A DNA stretch of 54,664 nt. Source: an uncultured Succinivibrio sp. GTDB lineage: Bacteria; Pseudomonadota; Gammaproteobacteria; Enterobacterales; Succinivibrionaceae. Positions 24,196 to 32,819 of this stretch are shown here, in pieces. The number at the start of each line of letters is the position of its first letter. Positions within the stretch are counted from its first letter, which is position 1. Under the pieces are notes generated by a model. The model was not told the origin of the DNA, made no database searches, and was given only the letters and a program-made list of their open reading frames with translations. Position numbers and translations under genes: made by a program. The DNA lies in the NCBI GenBank assembly GCA_900754255.1, contig CAAECI010000095.1:1-54664 (forward strand), in the 5' to 3' direction.

Positions 24196-25908
24196 TCAAA
24201 GCGGATTTTGCGTGGATGACTGTCCCCGTGTATGGCTGTTATGTGAGCTCAGGCGCTTTTTAAAAAGCTCCCACCGTGCAGACTCCTCACAAAGATAAGG
24301 TCCCACCCCCAAGCTCAGATCAATTAAGAGCTCACGCTCCTCTTCATCCTTATGCAAAAATTCAAAGGCTCGCAGTGCTTTCTTGTAATCATCCCGATCC
24401 TTTAAGGTTCCTTTTTCGATCCTGAGAGCCTTTTCCAATCTTGCAAAATCGTTTTTGTAATTCTTTGAGGAAGGATCGGCAAATTCGGCACTTTCAGGCA
24501 ACACCGCCGTAAAGTTACCGCTAAAATGCTTTCTTATATAGTCGTTATGGATTAAAAACATGCGATCCCCCATGATCAAGGAGGAGGTGTCGTCTGCGAC
24601 GTTTACCTTAAAGAGCACGGCATAATAAGGCATCAGATCATCATCCGTCATGGATAAAACCGCAGGCCGGCCGTTTGTTAAAACCTCGTCAAGATCGCCT
24701 TGTCCTAAAGCGCAGTACACTCCGGTTTTATCCAGATCGTTGCAGCTTATTTTTTTGCCGTCCTTACGCGCATAGCCCCATATATTAATAAGTGCGGCCT
24801 CGGCATCGCTTTTAAATACGGAATTCTTTATGTATGCGTAAAAAAGCCTGAGATCCCGCCCGCGTTCGGTACTTTTCCAAGCATTGGAATCCACGTACTG
24901 CTCGGCGGCGGCTCTTACCATCTCTGATCCACCCAATGCCGCCTCCAGAGTTTTGTTTGAAAGCGCATGCGGCAACAAAAAAAAGCAGGCGGCAAAGGCG
25001 GCAACTGCAAGCGATGCCCCTAAGGCGGCAAAGGGGATCGTGATCTTAATTAAGGTGGACAGGGACTTTAAATATCCGCACAGTCTCATTTTGAGCGTAC
25101 GACCGCGCGATCGCACCTGCGTTACGGCCTGCTTGGCCACGGCGGCGTTCACCGTACGTATTTTGCGTTCAAAGGCCAAGGCCAAGGCCTGATCGGCTAT
25201 TGAATTGATAAGACGCGGCAGACCGTGCGAGCCCTTATACAGGATCTTAAGCGCCGCAGGTGAGAACAGGGGATCATGACAGCCGGCCTGTTGCAGACGA
25301 AAGCTCAAATATGAGTACATTTCGTCTCTTTTAAGTGCCGATACGGAGGCAAAGGCCTTCACACGACTTAAAAGCATATGATGCAGTGGCTCACGCAAAC
25401 GTGAGGAGAGCTCATCCTGCCCTGCAAGCAGAATATTGATCCTCTGTCCCGACATGCCCTCGATATTGCTTATAAGCCGTAGCTGCTCAAGACAGTCATC
25501 GGACAGCCCCTGCGCCTCGTCTACAATAAGCAATATTCCGTGTGCAGAAGCGGCTACGCCATCCAAATACTCGCGCAGCTTAAAGGTAAGCTCGGGTATG
25601 CTTTCATAGGAGGACGCCACCGTACCGCAGGCCCGCAATAAAGTGGCAAGCAGCGTATGCGGCGTGATACGCGGATCATCGATGGTAACTATCCTTTGCT
25701 TTTGCGGCAGTGCCCGAATGAGCATACGCACGAGAGTGGTTTTTCCCGATCCAGAGGGGCCGCACAGGACACAGACGGATCCCTGACGCATAAGCTGCTC
25801 ACTTAAAAGCGTCAGCGCCTCACGCTGAGAGCTGCCGACATAGTAAAAGCGTTCGTCGGGCAAACCGTCAAAGGGTAATTCGTCTAAAGAGAAATACTTT
25901 TGGTACAT
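24196..25908 (-). CDS. exeA: ExeA/GspA-type AAA ATPase
   Basis: A 570-residue protein. An N-terminal AAA domain shows Walker A Cys-Gly-Pro-Ser-Gly-Ser-Gly-Lys-Thr-Thr at 49-58, Walker B Leu-Leu-Ile-Val-Asp-Glu-Ala-Gln near 126, and the Gly-Leu-Pro-Arg-Leu-Ile-Asn sensor region near 235. A membrane helix lies at about 290-315. The periplasmic part includes a C39-like domain (Gly-Arg-Pro-Ala-Val-Leu-Ser-Met) as in ExeA. ExeA with ExeB helps assemble the type II secretin or related envelope complexes; MshM of MSHA pili is a shorter relative. No other type II or MSHA gene lies in the window. It is preceded by the esterase gene at 32 nt. Confidence 0.8.
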   Translation of the reverse strand: MYQKYFSLDELPFDGLPDERFYYVGSSQREALTLLSEQLMRQGSVCVLCGPSGSGKTTLVRMLIRALPQKQRIVTIDDPRITPHTLLATLLRACGTVASSYESIPELTFKLREYLDGVAASAHGILLIVDEAQGLSDDCLEQLRLISNIEGMSGQRINILLAGQDELSSRLREPLHHMLLSRVKAFASVSALKRDEMYSYLSFRLQQAGCHDPLFSPAALKILYKGSHGLPRLINSIADQALALAFERKIRTVNAAVAKQAVTQVRSRGRTLKMRLCGYLKSLSTLIKITIPFAALGASLAVAAFAACFFLLPHALSNKTLEAALGGSEMVRAAAEQYVDSNAWKSTERGRDLRLFYAYIKNSVFKSDAEAALINIWGYARKDGKKISCNDLDKTGVYCALGQGDLDEVLTNGRPAVLSMTDDDLMPYYAVLFKVNVADDTSSLIMGDRMFLIHNDYIRKHFSGNFTAVLPESAEFADPSSKNYKNDFARLEKALRIEKGTLKDRDDYKKALRAFEFLHKDEEERELLIDLSLGVGPYLCEESARWELFKKRLSSHNSHTRGQSSTQNPL

Positions 25909-25940
25909 GTGCGTACGTCACAGCTCAAGTGCTCAGATAA

Positions 25941-26696
25941 TTAAAGCTTAAAAATACCTTCTATACAGCGTCGCCAGTATGCTCCCTCATGAGCACCGTC
26001 CTGAACGCTCAGTGAGGCATCAAAGCCGTGATCCTGCAGACTTTTTAGCATGCTTTCATTAGGCTCCATGCACATACCGTCCTGTAGCCCGCAAAACATG
26101 CGTATAACGGTATTGGGATCATCGCAGGCCTCAAGTAATTTTATAAGATCACAGCCCTCGGTATAAGTTCCCTCATCGAAAATAATCTTATTCATGTTGC
26201 TTACGGCACGAAAAAGACTGCGCTGGGCACGAGGCACGGCTTTTATGAATTCGGGACTCAAGTCAAAATCGTAAACCCCAGAGAGCAAATAAGCCTTCGA
26301 AAAAAGCTTGGGCGAACTCAAAATCCAAGCCAAAGCGCCGTACGCCCCCATTGAGATCCCCATGATCTCGTTATCCTCACGCTCCATGGAGAGATTAAAG
26401 GTTTTGGCCATGACATCGGGGAGCTCACGACGCAAAAAGGATCCGGCATTGGCAAAGGCCGTATCCGAGAAAAAAGCATTCCCGAGATCGGGGGCGATCA
26501 CGGCTACGGACATACTGTCGACTATGTTGAGCATGCCGAGCTCATTAAAAAAATACTCGCCGGTTTTCATCGCACAATGCAACGCCCACAAATTTTTGAT
26601 CCTTTGACCGTTAAAATCAGGATACGGCAGCGCCACATGTACGGTTACGGGAGTCTGCATAAAAAGCGAATCTATGGTAAATGTACACTTAATCAT
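25941..26696 (-). CDS. Esterase D-type alpha/beta hydrolase
   Basis: A 251-residue cytoplasmic hydrolase of the esterase/S-formylglutathione hydrolase superfamily (PF00756). The nucleophile elbow is Gly-Ile-Ser115-Met-Gly-Ala. The acid is probably Asp in the Leu-Gln-Asp-Gly-Met segment, and the His lies in Gly-Ala-His-Glu-Gly near the C terminus, followed by a Tyr-Trp-Arg-Arg segment typical of small acyl or acetyl-xylan esterases. No signal peptide. The substrate is unknown. It is cotranscribed with the DUF2786 gene upstream (35 nt) and the ExeA-like gene downstream, a combination with no obvious functional logic. Confidence 0.8.
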   Translation of the reverse strand: MIKCTFTIDSLFMQTPVTVHVALPYPDFNGQRIKNLWALHCAMKTGEYFFNELGMLNIVDSMSVAVIAPDLGNAFFSDTAFANAGSFLRRELPDVMAKTFNLSMEREDNEIMGISMGAYGALAWILSSPKLFSKAYLLSGVYDFDLSPEFIKAVPRAQRSLFRAVSNMNKIIFDEGTYTEGCDLIKLLEACDDPNTVIRMFCGLQDGMCMEPNESMLKSLQDHGFDASLSVQDGAHEGAYWRRCIEGIFKL

Positions 26697-26731
26697 TTGT
26701 TTTCTATGGTTTATTCAAATGCAAGTACGGC

Positions 26732-27586
26732 CTATTGCTTATGCTCAAGGGAGGGGGAGGAAAGGCCCGTTACGCCGTGCATAAGCGAAAAGCCCTCGCT
26801 CCCGTCTCTTACCCCCTCGCTGTAAATTTCATATTCACTGCGGGTCATGCTTTTGGATCTTCTGGTATAGGAGGTAATATCGGGATGATGCTCATCAAGG
26901 TACATTTCAATAAGCTTAGTCGTTTCATCATCCATAGCTGCAAAAGCATTGACCTTATTGCGTACGGCGCTAAGCCAGCCCTCGATATAGTTCCTTACAT
27001 CGCGGTTTAAGTATGAATTTATAAGCTTTTCGCAGTCGAATAAATAATACGAGGGCATTTTCCTAAACTCCGCATGAGTTGTCGGGATCTTTTTTACATA
27101 CTTTTGGATCTCAAACATAAAAAACTCCTCGCTTACGGTTGAGCGCAAAAGCTTCAAAAATTGCATGGCATAGAACTCTCTTTGCTTGGAGCGACGCTCC
27201 TGTACGGCGATCTTAAGCTGTCTTTGCAAAAATACCAAGGCATGCGCTGCAGGCTCTAGTCGCTCCTTAGGTCCGACCAGCACTATGCTTTGCGCACTGG
27301 AGGAGTCTTTAAAATCTACGAAATAATCAAGTCCGAAGGCTTCGGCAACAATGCCTCCCAGCATTTGGGCATCACGCCCCCTGCGCAAACCATTGTTCAA
27401 GAGGCACTCCTCCTCGGAGACCGAGGCTAGTGACAGCTCCTTGTCCGAGATCCCGTGCATCTGCATCAGCTTTTGTGCTCTGGCCAAGGCCGCCGCCGCT
27501 TCATTGGGATTACTGCTGTCGGAGAGGGCGAGGAGCTTGCGTATGCGCTCCAGCACGGCTTCCTCATTTTTAGGATCTGCTGTCAT
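26732..27586 (-). CDS. DUF2786-domain protein
   Basis: A 284-residue protein. I chose ATG 27586, which has CAAGGA upstream, over a TTG nine codons earlier. The N-terminal ~50 residues match DUF2786: Arg-Lys-Leu-Leu-Ala-Leu-Ser, Asn-Pro-Asn-Glu-Ala-Ala-Ala-Ala, Ala-Gln-Lys-Leu-Met. A mixed domain follows (~75-170, DUF7168-like). The family is common in phages and bacteria and is of unknown function. The C-terminal ~100 residues are not recognised. No membrane segment or signal peptide is seen. Confidence 0.75.
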   Translation of the reverse strand: MTADPKNEEAVLERIRKLLALSDSSNPNEAAAALARAQKLMQMHGISDKELSLASVSEEECLLNNGLRRGRDAQMLGGIVAEAFGLDYFVDFKDSSSAQSIVLVGPKERLEPAAHALVFLQRQLKIAVQERRSKQREFYAMQFLKLLRSTVSEEFFMFEIQKYVKKIPTTHAEFRKMPSYYLFDCEKLINSYLNRDVRNYIEGWLSAVRNKVNAFAAMDDETTKLIEMYLDEHHPDITSYTRRSKSMTRSEYEIYSEGVRDGSEGFSLMHGVTGLSSPSLEHKQ

Positions 27587-27723
27587 TTGTTTTCCTTGTA
27601 GTTTTATTTGCAAACGCCTGGACCAAATTTCATAAGCCCCGATTGAATGCGTTATTTTCCATCATTTTGCGCTTTAAATCTCTTTTATTCGTATGCGAGG
27701 ACATTTTTTTTACTCTCAAACGT

Positions 27724-27752
27724 TTGCTTTTATCGCGCTTGCGAACTATGAT
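27724..27752 (+). promoter_or_regulatory. Sigma-70 promoter of the RpiB-family gene
   Basis: TTGCTT (27724-27729), 17-bp spacer, TATGAT (27747-27752). The start codon lies ~40 nt beyond, with a GGAG RBS. Confidence 0.6.
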
Positions 27753-27792
27753 ACACATAAACGAATACTTCTAAACTTAATGGAGATTTAGT

Positions 27793-28425
27793 ATGAAGAT
27801 CGCTCTCATTCTGGAAAATTCCCAGGCTGACAAGAACCCCATCATTTTCAATGAATTGAAAAATGTTTCCGAGGCTCACGGTCACACCGTATTCAATTAC
27901 GGCATGTATACCTCAAGCGACAAGCGTCGTTTGACCTATGTTATGAACGGCCTGCTCGCAGCCATCGTTCTTAACACCAAGGCCGCCGACTTCGTAGTTA
28001 CCGGTTGCGGTACCGGTGAAGGCGCCTGCTTGGCCCTGAACTCTTTCCCGGGCGTTGAGTGCGGTCACGTTGCAAACCCTGTCGACTCCTATCTCTTTAC
28101 CCAGATCAACGGCGGTAACGCCATTTCCCTGCCCTATGCCTTAGGCTTCGGCTGGGGCGGTGAGCTCAATCTGCGCTACACCTTCGAGAAGCTCTTCGTC
28201 AACGAGTTCGGCGGCGGCTATCCTCCTGAGAGAGTTGAGGCCGAGCAGTCCAATAAGAAGATCCTTGATCACGTAAAGACCATCACCCACCGTCCTCTGA
28301 TTGAGGTTTTGAAGGGCTTGGATCCTGTGTTCGTGAAGAACACCATCGACGATCCTCAGTTTGCCGAGATGTTCTATGCAAACTGCCAGGATCAGGAAGT
28401 TGCCGACTTCTTAAAGGCTCTGTAA
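27793..28425 (+). CDS. RpiB/LacA/LacB-family sugar-phosphate isomerase
   Basis: A 210-residue protein. The family signature Gly-Cys72-Gly-Thr-Gly-Glu-Gly is present; the Cys is the usual proton-transfer residue in RpiB. His and Asn residues in Gly-His-Val-Ala-Asn-Pro and Asn-Gly-Gly-Asn-Ala fit the substrate pocket. It is ~60 residues longer than RpiB (149) and has a C-terminal helical extension, so it is not a plain ribose-5-phosphate isomerase; a ketose/aldose phosphate or tetrose phosphate isomerase is possible. Codon choice is strongly biased (GGC/GGT, CTG, AAC, AAG), which suggests high expression. It is a single-gene transcript with its own promoter and terminator. Confidence 0.8.
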   Translation: MKIALILENSQADKNPIIFNELKNVSEAHGHTVFNYGMYTSSDKRRLTYVMNGLLAAIVLNTKAADFVVTGCGTGEGACLALNSFPGVECGHVANPVDSYLFTQINGGNAISLPYALGFGWGGELNLRYTFEKLFVNEFGGGYPPERVEAEQSNKKILDHVKTITHRPLIEVLKGLDPVFVKNTIDDPQFAEMFYANCQDQEVADFLKAL

Positions 28426-28447
28426 TTTTTAAGAGAGCAATTCAAAG

Positions 28448-28472
28448 AGGGGATCATATGATCCCCTTTTTG
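28448..28472 (+). terminator. Terminator of the RpiB-family gene
   Basis: Perfect palindrome GGGGATCATATGATCCCC (28449-28466) followed by five T. It may also work for cpoB on the other strand. Confidence 0.85.
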
Positions 28473-28506
28473 TTGCCCCAAAAAATATTTAGGTCAAACA
28501 CTATTT

Positions 28507-29271
28507 TTATTTAAGCTCGTCTAATTGCTTTTGTGCCAAAGCCGCCGAAGCACTGTCCGCATGATCCTTGATCACCAAGGAGAAATAACGCTTGGCCTTA
28601 TCGAGCTCTTTGGCCTGCTTATGAATAAGTCCCAATTTATACAGGGAATCGGCACGCTTGGCCGTATTTCTATACGAGGCAGCATTCAAGAAGCTAAGGC
28701 GCGCATCCTCGTTTTTCTTTTGCTTAAACTGCACCTGACCCATCCAGTACCAAGCATTGGGAGTGAGCTCATTATCAGGATATTTTTCAATATATTTCTT
28801 AAAGGCGGGCACGGACTCGCCAAGGCGGTTTTTAACCACTGTCTGATAGGCCTCGGCATACATTTTCTTGGCATTATCGTCGGCAGCCTTCAGCGCATTC
28901 CCCTTGCTGTCGGTCACCAAAGCGGGCGCAGATCCTCCCCCATCCTTTGACGGCTGAGCGTTGCCTTTCTCAACGCCCGAGGCCTCATTTACAGTGCCTT
29001 GATCATCATTCTCTGAGGGCTGTACGCGACCCGACTTGAGATCGCTCACCTCCTTTTGCAGTTTAGCGATCTCGTATTTCAACTCGTCGATCCTGCCGTT
29101 TTGCGCATCAAGCTCGGACTGCATTTGATCAAAGGCGTTTTGGATCTTAAGCATGCTTGCCTGCTGTGCATTCATTTGTGCCTGCAGATCATCATCAGAC
29201 CAAGCATATACGGGGACGGAGCTTAAAACGGCAACCAGCGCAGCTCCTAAGGCTGTTTTCTTAAACGACAT
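28507..29271 (-). CDS. cpoB: Cell division coordinator CpoB (YbgF)
   Basis: A 254-residue periplasmic protein. I chose ATG 29271 because GGGAG lies upstream and the signal peptide (cut near Val-Tyr-Ala-Trp) begins there; the frame extends 23 codons further. A coiled-coil N-terminal region (~25-75, trimerisation) is followed by a Ser/Gly/Asn-rich linker and TPR repeats (~130-254) with Ala-Trp-Tyr-Trp-Met-Gly. CpoB links Tol-Pal outer-membrane constriction with PBP1B. It is last in the tol-pal block, but a hairpin separates it from pal. Confidence 0.92.
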   Translation of the reverse strand: MSFKKTALGAALVAVLSSVPVYAWSDDDLQAQMNAQQASMLKIQNAFDQMQSELDAQNGRIDELKYEIAKLQKEVSDLKSGRVQPSENDDQGTVNEASGVEKGNAQPSKDGGGSAPALVTDSKGNALKAADDNAKKMYAEAYQTVVKNRLGESVPAFKKYIEKYPDNELTPNAWYWMGQVQFKQKKNEDARLSFLNAASYRNTAKRADSLYKLGLIHKQAKELDKAKRYFSLVIKDHADSASAALAQKQLDELK

Positions 29272-29371
29272 AAAAACTCCCAAGGGGGTTATGGTCAAAA
29301 AATTTAAAATGAACCGTGCTTTGTTCCGATTTGCCGACAAAACACAGTCTTAATTTACGCGTAATTAATAT

Positions 29372-29400
29372 TCAAAAGGCGCCGAAACGACGCCTTTTTT
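29372..29400 (-). terminator. Hairpin between pal and cpoB
   Basis: Stem AAAAGGCGTCG/CGGCGCCTTTT with a 3-nt loop (positions 29374-29398). T-rich on both sides, so it may reduce read-through into cpoB. Confidence 0.65.
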
Positions 29401-29421
29401 AATCCGATTAAAGCTTGGATC

Positions 29422-29949
29422 TCAGTAGTTTAAAACCGCACGACGATTCTGTGACCAAGCGCTCTCGTTATGACCGGGATCAACGGGCTTTTCCTCACCG
29501 TATGAAACTACCGACATCTGATTGATGTCTACTCCCAAATTCTGCATGTAGCGGGCAACGCTGCGGGCACGACGCTCACCTAAGGCGATATTGTACTCAG
29601 GCGTACCGCGCTCATCGGTATGGCCCTCGATGATCACGCGGGCATCGGGATTATTGCGCAGGTATTTGGCGTTGGCCTGCATCACGGAAATATACTGATC
29701 CTGGATCTGATCGGAATCATAATTGAAGTACACGGTGTGACTGTCGGCAAGCTCGGCAGGACCGTTCCAGCCGTCGGAACCGTATGAGGAGGAAGGATCA
29801 CCTACGGTAACTGCACCGTCTGAATCAAGCCCCTCCTGAAGATCACTACCGTCGTTGACCAAATTTGATCCGCTGTTATCGGTGCTGCAGGCGTTGAGAG
29901 AAAGCATGGCCGCGCCGCAAAGCAAAGCTGCTAAATATTTGTATGACAT
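29422..29949 (-). CDS. pal: Peptidoglycan-associated lipoprotein Pal
   Basis: A 175-residue outer-membrane lipoprotein. Lipobox Leu-Asn-Ala-Cys at ~18-21 with Ser at +2. The OmpA-like peptidoglycan-binding domain (~70-175) carries Val-Tyr-Phe-Asn-Tyr-Asp, Glu-Gly-His-Thr-Asp-Glu-Arg-Gly and the conserved Asn-Arg-Arg near the end. It binds TolB and peptidoglycan and stabilises the envelope at division sites. It lies 15 nt after tolB. Confidence 0.96.
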   Translation of the reverse strand: MSYKYLAALLCGAAMLSLNACSTDNSGSNLVNDGSDLQEGLDSDGAVTVGDPSSSYGSDGWNGPAELADSHTVYFNYDSDQIQDQYISVMQANAKYLRNNPDARVIIEGHTDERGTPEYNIALGERRARSVARYMQNLGVDINQMSVVSYGEEKPVDPGHNESAWSQNRRAVLNY

Positions 29950-29964
29950 GATATATTCCTATTT

Positions 29965-31251
29965 TTACTTCTCAAGCATAGGACCCCAGGCAGGAGAGCC
30001 GACCTCTCCGCGGGCAGTCGGTAAATTCGCCTTAAAGCGACCGTCGGCCGAGACCAAAGCCAGGCCTTTTCTTCCTTGATAAACAGTGCTGTATATTACC
30101 ATACTTCCATTGGGTGCAACGCTTGGCGACTCATCCAAAGAAGAGGTAGTCAGCATGTACAGGGAACCGTCGGCATCAACACGCGCCACGCGATATCCGT
30201 TCTGACGGGTAACGACGATGAGGGCGTTTGATCCCGGGATAGCACGGGCCGAAAGGTTCATCGCTCCCTGGAAGGTTACGCGCTCGGTTTGACGCGATGC
30301 AAAATCGAATTTATAGATCTGAGCCTTGCCGCCGCGCTCCGAGGTAAAGAAGATGGCGCGTGAATCGGCCGACCAGTTAGGCTCGGTATCGATGGCACGA
30401 TTGTCGGTCACACGATTTAAGGTGCCGTCGGTGAGATCATAATAATAGATATCAGGCTGTCCGTCCTTGGACAAGGTCATGGCGATCTTGGTGCCGTCGG
30501 GCGACCACGAGGGCGAGGAATTCAAGCCGGGGAAAGATGCCAGCTTGGTACGCTTGTGGGAGCTGATGTTCTGCACGAAGATAGCCGGCTGACGGCTCTC
30601 GAAGCTCACATACGCAATGCGTGTACCGTCGGGGGACCAGGTCGGGGTCATGATGGGCTGAGTGGATTTTAAAACGGGCTTTTCGTTGTAGCCGTCATAA
30701 TCTGAGGTCATGAGGGTGTAAGGATACCCACCGTCCCCTATTCTGGTTACCACATAGGCAATGCGGGTACGGAAGGCGCCCTTCTGACCGGTAAATATCT
30801 CATAAATACGATCGGAAACGCGATGTGCGGCCTGACGCATAAGGGATGCGGGAGCAACACCTGCATAATGAGCCAAAACCTTGCCCTTGTTCGCACCCTG
30901 CAGTCCTATAAGCTTGAATTCAACGTTATAGCCGTTGCCTGCAGGCTTTACCACGCCGGTAACCGCCGCCTCAACGCCCGAGGCCGCGGCCTTGTCAACA
31001 ACGATCTCGCCGTTCACTACGCTGCCCTGGGGAAGAGTATTCATGGCGACGGGACTGAATTTCCCCGATCGCATAAGATCCGAGGATACCACCGAGGCCA
31101 CATCCGTATTAATTCCGGATGCCTGAGTAAACGGGATCACGGCGATGCGGTGCCCCTCATTGATACCGCCCGTGATCTCAATTTGCAAGGCGGCCTGTAC
31201 CGAAGACGTCGCCACGGTAAGGGCAATCACCGCTAAAAGTTTTTTCAGCAT
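29965..31251 (-). CDS. tolB: Tol-Pal system protein TolB
   Basis: A 428-residue periplasmic protein with a signal peptide (cut near Ser-Val-Gln-Ala), an N-terminal alpha/beta domain and a C-terminal beta-propeller. WD-like repeats of the Pro-x-Trp-Ser-Pro-Asp-Gly-Thr type recur between ~200 and 330. It shuttles between Pal and TolA. There is a 105-nt gap after tolA. Confidence 0.96.
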   Translation of the reverse strand: MLKKLLAVIALTVATSSVQAALQIEITGGINEGHRIAVIPFTQASGINTDVASVVSSDLMRSGKFSPVAMNTLPQGSVVNGEIVVDKAAASGVEAAVTGVVKPAGNGYNVEFKLIGLQGANKGKVLAHYAGVAPASLMRQAAHRVSDRIYEIFTGQKGAFRTRIAYVVTRIGDGGYPYTLMTSDYDGYNEKPVLKSTQPIMTPTWSPDGTRIAYVSFESRQPAIFVQNISSHKRTKLASFPGLNSSPSWSPDGTKIAMTLSKDGQPDIYYYDLTDGTLNRVTDNRAIDTEPNWSADSRAIFFTSERGGKAQIYKFDFASRQTERVTFQGAMNLSARAIPGSNALIVVTRQNGYRVARVDADGSLYMLTTSSLDESPSVAPNGSMVIYSTVYQGRKGLALVSADGRFKANLPTARGEVGSPAWGPMLEK

Positions 31252-31356
31252 GATGTAAGCATTTCTCCTTTATCCAGTAACAAATGGAATTATAAGGGAT
31301 TTAGGCGCTGAACGCTCACTAATACTTGATGACTATTATCATCGGCGTAACGCTCA

Positions 31357-32379
31357 TCAAATTTTAGGTGTCATCGTAACATGTATTACCGAGCATTCGA
31401 CGCAACCGCTCGGAGGCATGGGGAACATGCCTATGTTATCGATGGCATCCAACGCACTCTTGCATACGCGACTGTTTCCCTCGCAATTCTTACTCTTGAC
31501 GGTGCCGTCAGAGGCTATCTCAAGCATAACCTTCACACTCTTGCCGTTCATGGAGGGATCCACACGCCAGTTTTGTTCAATCAAGGTGCGTACCTTAGAG
31601 CCGTAGCCTGCGGAATCTCCGCTACCCGATCCTAAGCCCTTTCCGTTTACCGGATCTCCGTCGGCAGTACCTAAAATACTGTCCTCAAGCGAATCGGCCT
31701 GGGCCTTGGCTGCAGCATCGGCCTTTCTCTTGGCATCGGCTTCAGCTTTACGTTTGGCATCGGCCTCGGCCTTTTTTTTCGCCTCGTCTTCGGCTTTCTT
31801 TTTAGCTTCGGCCTCAGCTTTCTTTTTAGCCTCTTCCTCCGCCTTCTTCTTGGCCTCGGCTTCGGCTTTCTTCTTAGCCTCTGCCTCCGCCTTCTTCTTG
31901 GCCTCAGCTTCAGCTTTCTTCTTGGCCTCTTCCTGTTTCTTCAGCTCCTGTGCCTTCTTTTGCTCCTCGAGCTTTTTCTTCTGTTCCTCAAGCTTCTTTT
32001 TTTCTGCTTGCGCTTTTTTAAGAGCCAAAGCCTTCTGCTCCTCCTCGATGCGTTTTTGCTCGATGATCTCTTGGCGCTTAGCCTCCTCCTCCCGTTGCTT
32101 TTGGATCTGATATTTAAGATCCTCGGCAGCCTGCTTGGCTGCACTGTTATCAACGATCGCAGGTGCACTCTCCTCGACTGCAGACGAAGCTGCAGGCTTT
32201 GGTGCCTCGGCCTTGCCGTCGGGATTTCCCTTGGCTGGCGGCACGAAAGTAGCATGCATAAGATTACCCGTATTATCCTCGGGCTTTTGCGGACGATCTA
32301 AGGATACGTTGATGATAAGACCGGCCACTATGACGGCATGAATGGCAACGGCAATAACGGCGGCGGTTTTAAGCTTCAT
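31357..32379 (-). CDS. tolA: Tol-Pal system protein TolA
   Basis: A 340-residue inner-membrane protein: N-terminal helix at ~5-25, a long Lys/Ala/Glu helical domain II made of repeated Ala-Glu-Ala-Lys-Lys-Lys units (~85-235), and C-terminal domain III with two Cys pairs and the Gly-Tyr-Gly-Ser-Lys-Val-Arg segment. Transfers proton-motive energy from TolQR to the outer membrane. The start overlaps the tolR stop by 4 nt. Confidence 0.95.
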   Translation of the reverse strand: MKLKTAAVIAVAIHAVIVAGLIINVSLDRPQKPEDNTGNLMHATFVPPAKGNPDGKAEAPKPAASSAVEESAPAIVDNSAAKQAAEDLKYQIQKQREEEAKRQEIIEQKRIEEEQKALALKKAQAEKKKLEEQKKKLEEQKKAQELKKQEEAKKKAEAEAKKKAEAEAKKKAEAEAKKKAEEEAKKKAEAEAKKKAEDEAKKKAEADAKRKAEADAKRKADAAAKAQADSLEDSILGTADGDPVNGKGLGSGSGDSAGYGSKVRTLIEQNWRVDPSMNGKSVKVMLEIASDGTVKSKNCEGNSRVCKSALDAIDNIGMFPMPPSGCVECSVIHVTMTPKI

Positions 32380-32819
32380 TTGGTGCTACCGGATGAAATG
32401 GGCTCGGTTACGAGGCCTACGCTCTTAACACCGCCCTCCTTCAAAGCATTCATAAGCTGGATCACGCTGTTGTAATCAACATGCGCATCGCCCTGTACGA
32501 CCACGGGACGCTGAGGATCCTTCATAAGCTCGGAGGCCACATATGAGGTAAGCTCATTAAGATCCTGCATTTTTTCGGTAGTGGTATCGTAGCTTACGAA
32601 GTATTGCCCAGCAGAATCCACCGTAGCTATGATCGGAGTGCGCTGATCCTGATTCATGGTCTCGGATTGAGCCTGCGGCAGATCGACGGTAACCCCCTGC
32701 ATAACCACCGGAGCCGTAGCGATAAAGATCACCAGCAAAACCAGCATGACGTCTATATACGGTACGACGTTAATTTGAGCCACGGGACGGCTGCGACGAC
32801 GTCTTGAAGCGTAACGCAT
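32376..32819 (-). CDS. tolR: Tol-Pal system protein TolR
   Basis: A 147-residue ExbD/TolR-type protein. One helix (~20-42) carries the essential Asp in Tyr-Ile-Asp-Val-Met-Leu. The periplasmic domain ends in Val-Gly-Leu-Val-Thr-Glu. The start overlaps the tolQ stop (TGATG). Confidence 0.95.
   Translation of the reverse strand: MRYASRRRRSRPVAQINVVPYIDVMLVLLVIFIATAPVVMQGVTVDLPQAQSETMNQDQRTPIIATVDSAGQYFVSYDTTTEKMQDLNELTSYVASELMKDPQRPVVVQGDAHVDYNSVIQLMNALKEGGVKSVGLVTEPISSGSTK

Noticed and set aside
31745..31930. A tandem DNA repeat or CRISPR-like array
   Set aside because: It is the coding repeat of TolA domain II, with no spacers.
31706..32110. A hydrophobic Ala/Phe/Ser-rich plus-strand frame
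   Set aside because: Antisense of the TolA repeat region; the repeats generate the pattern.
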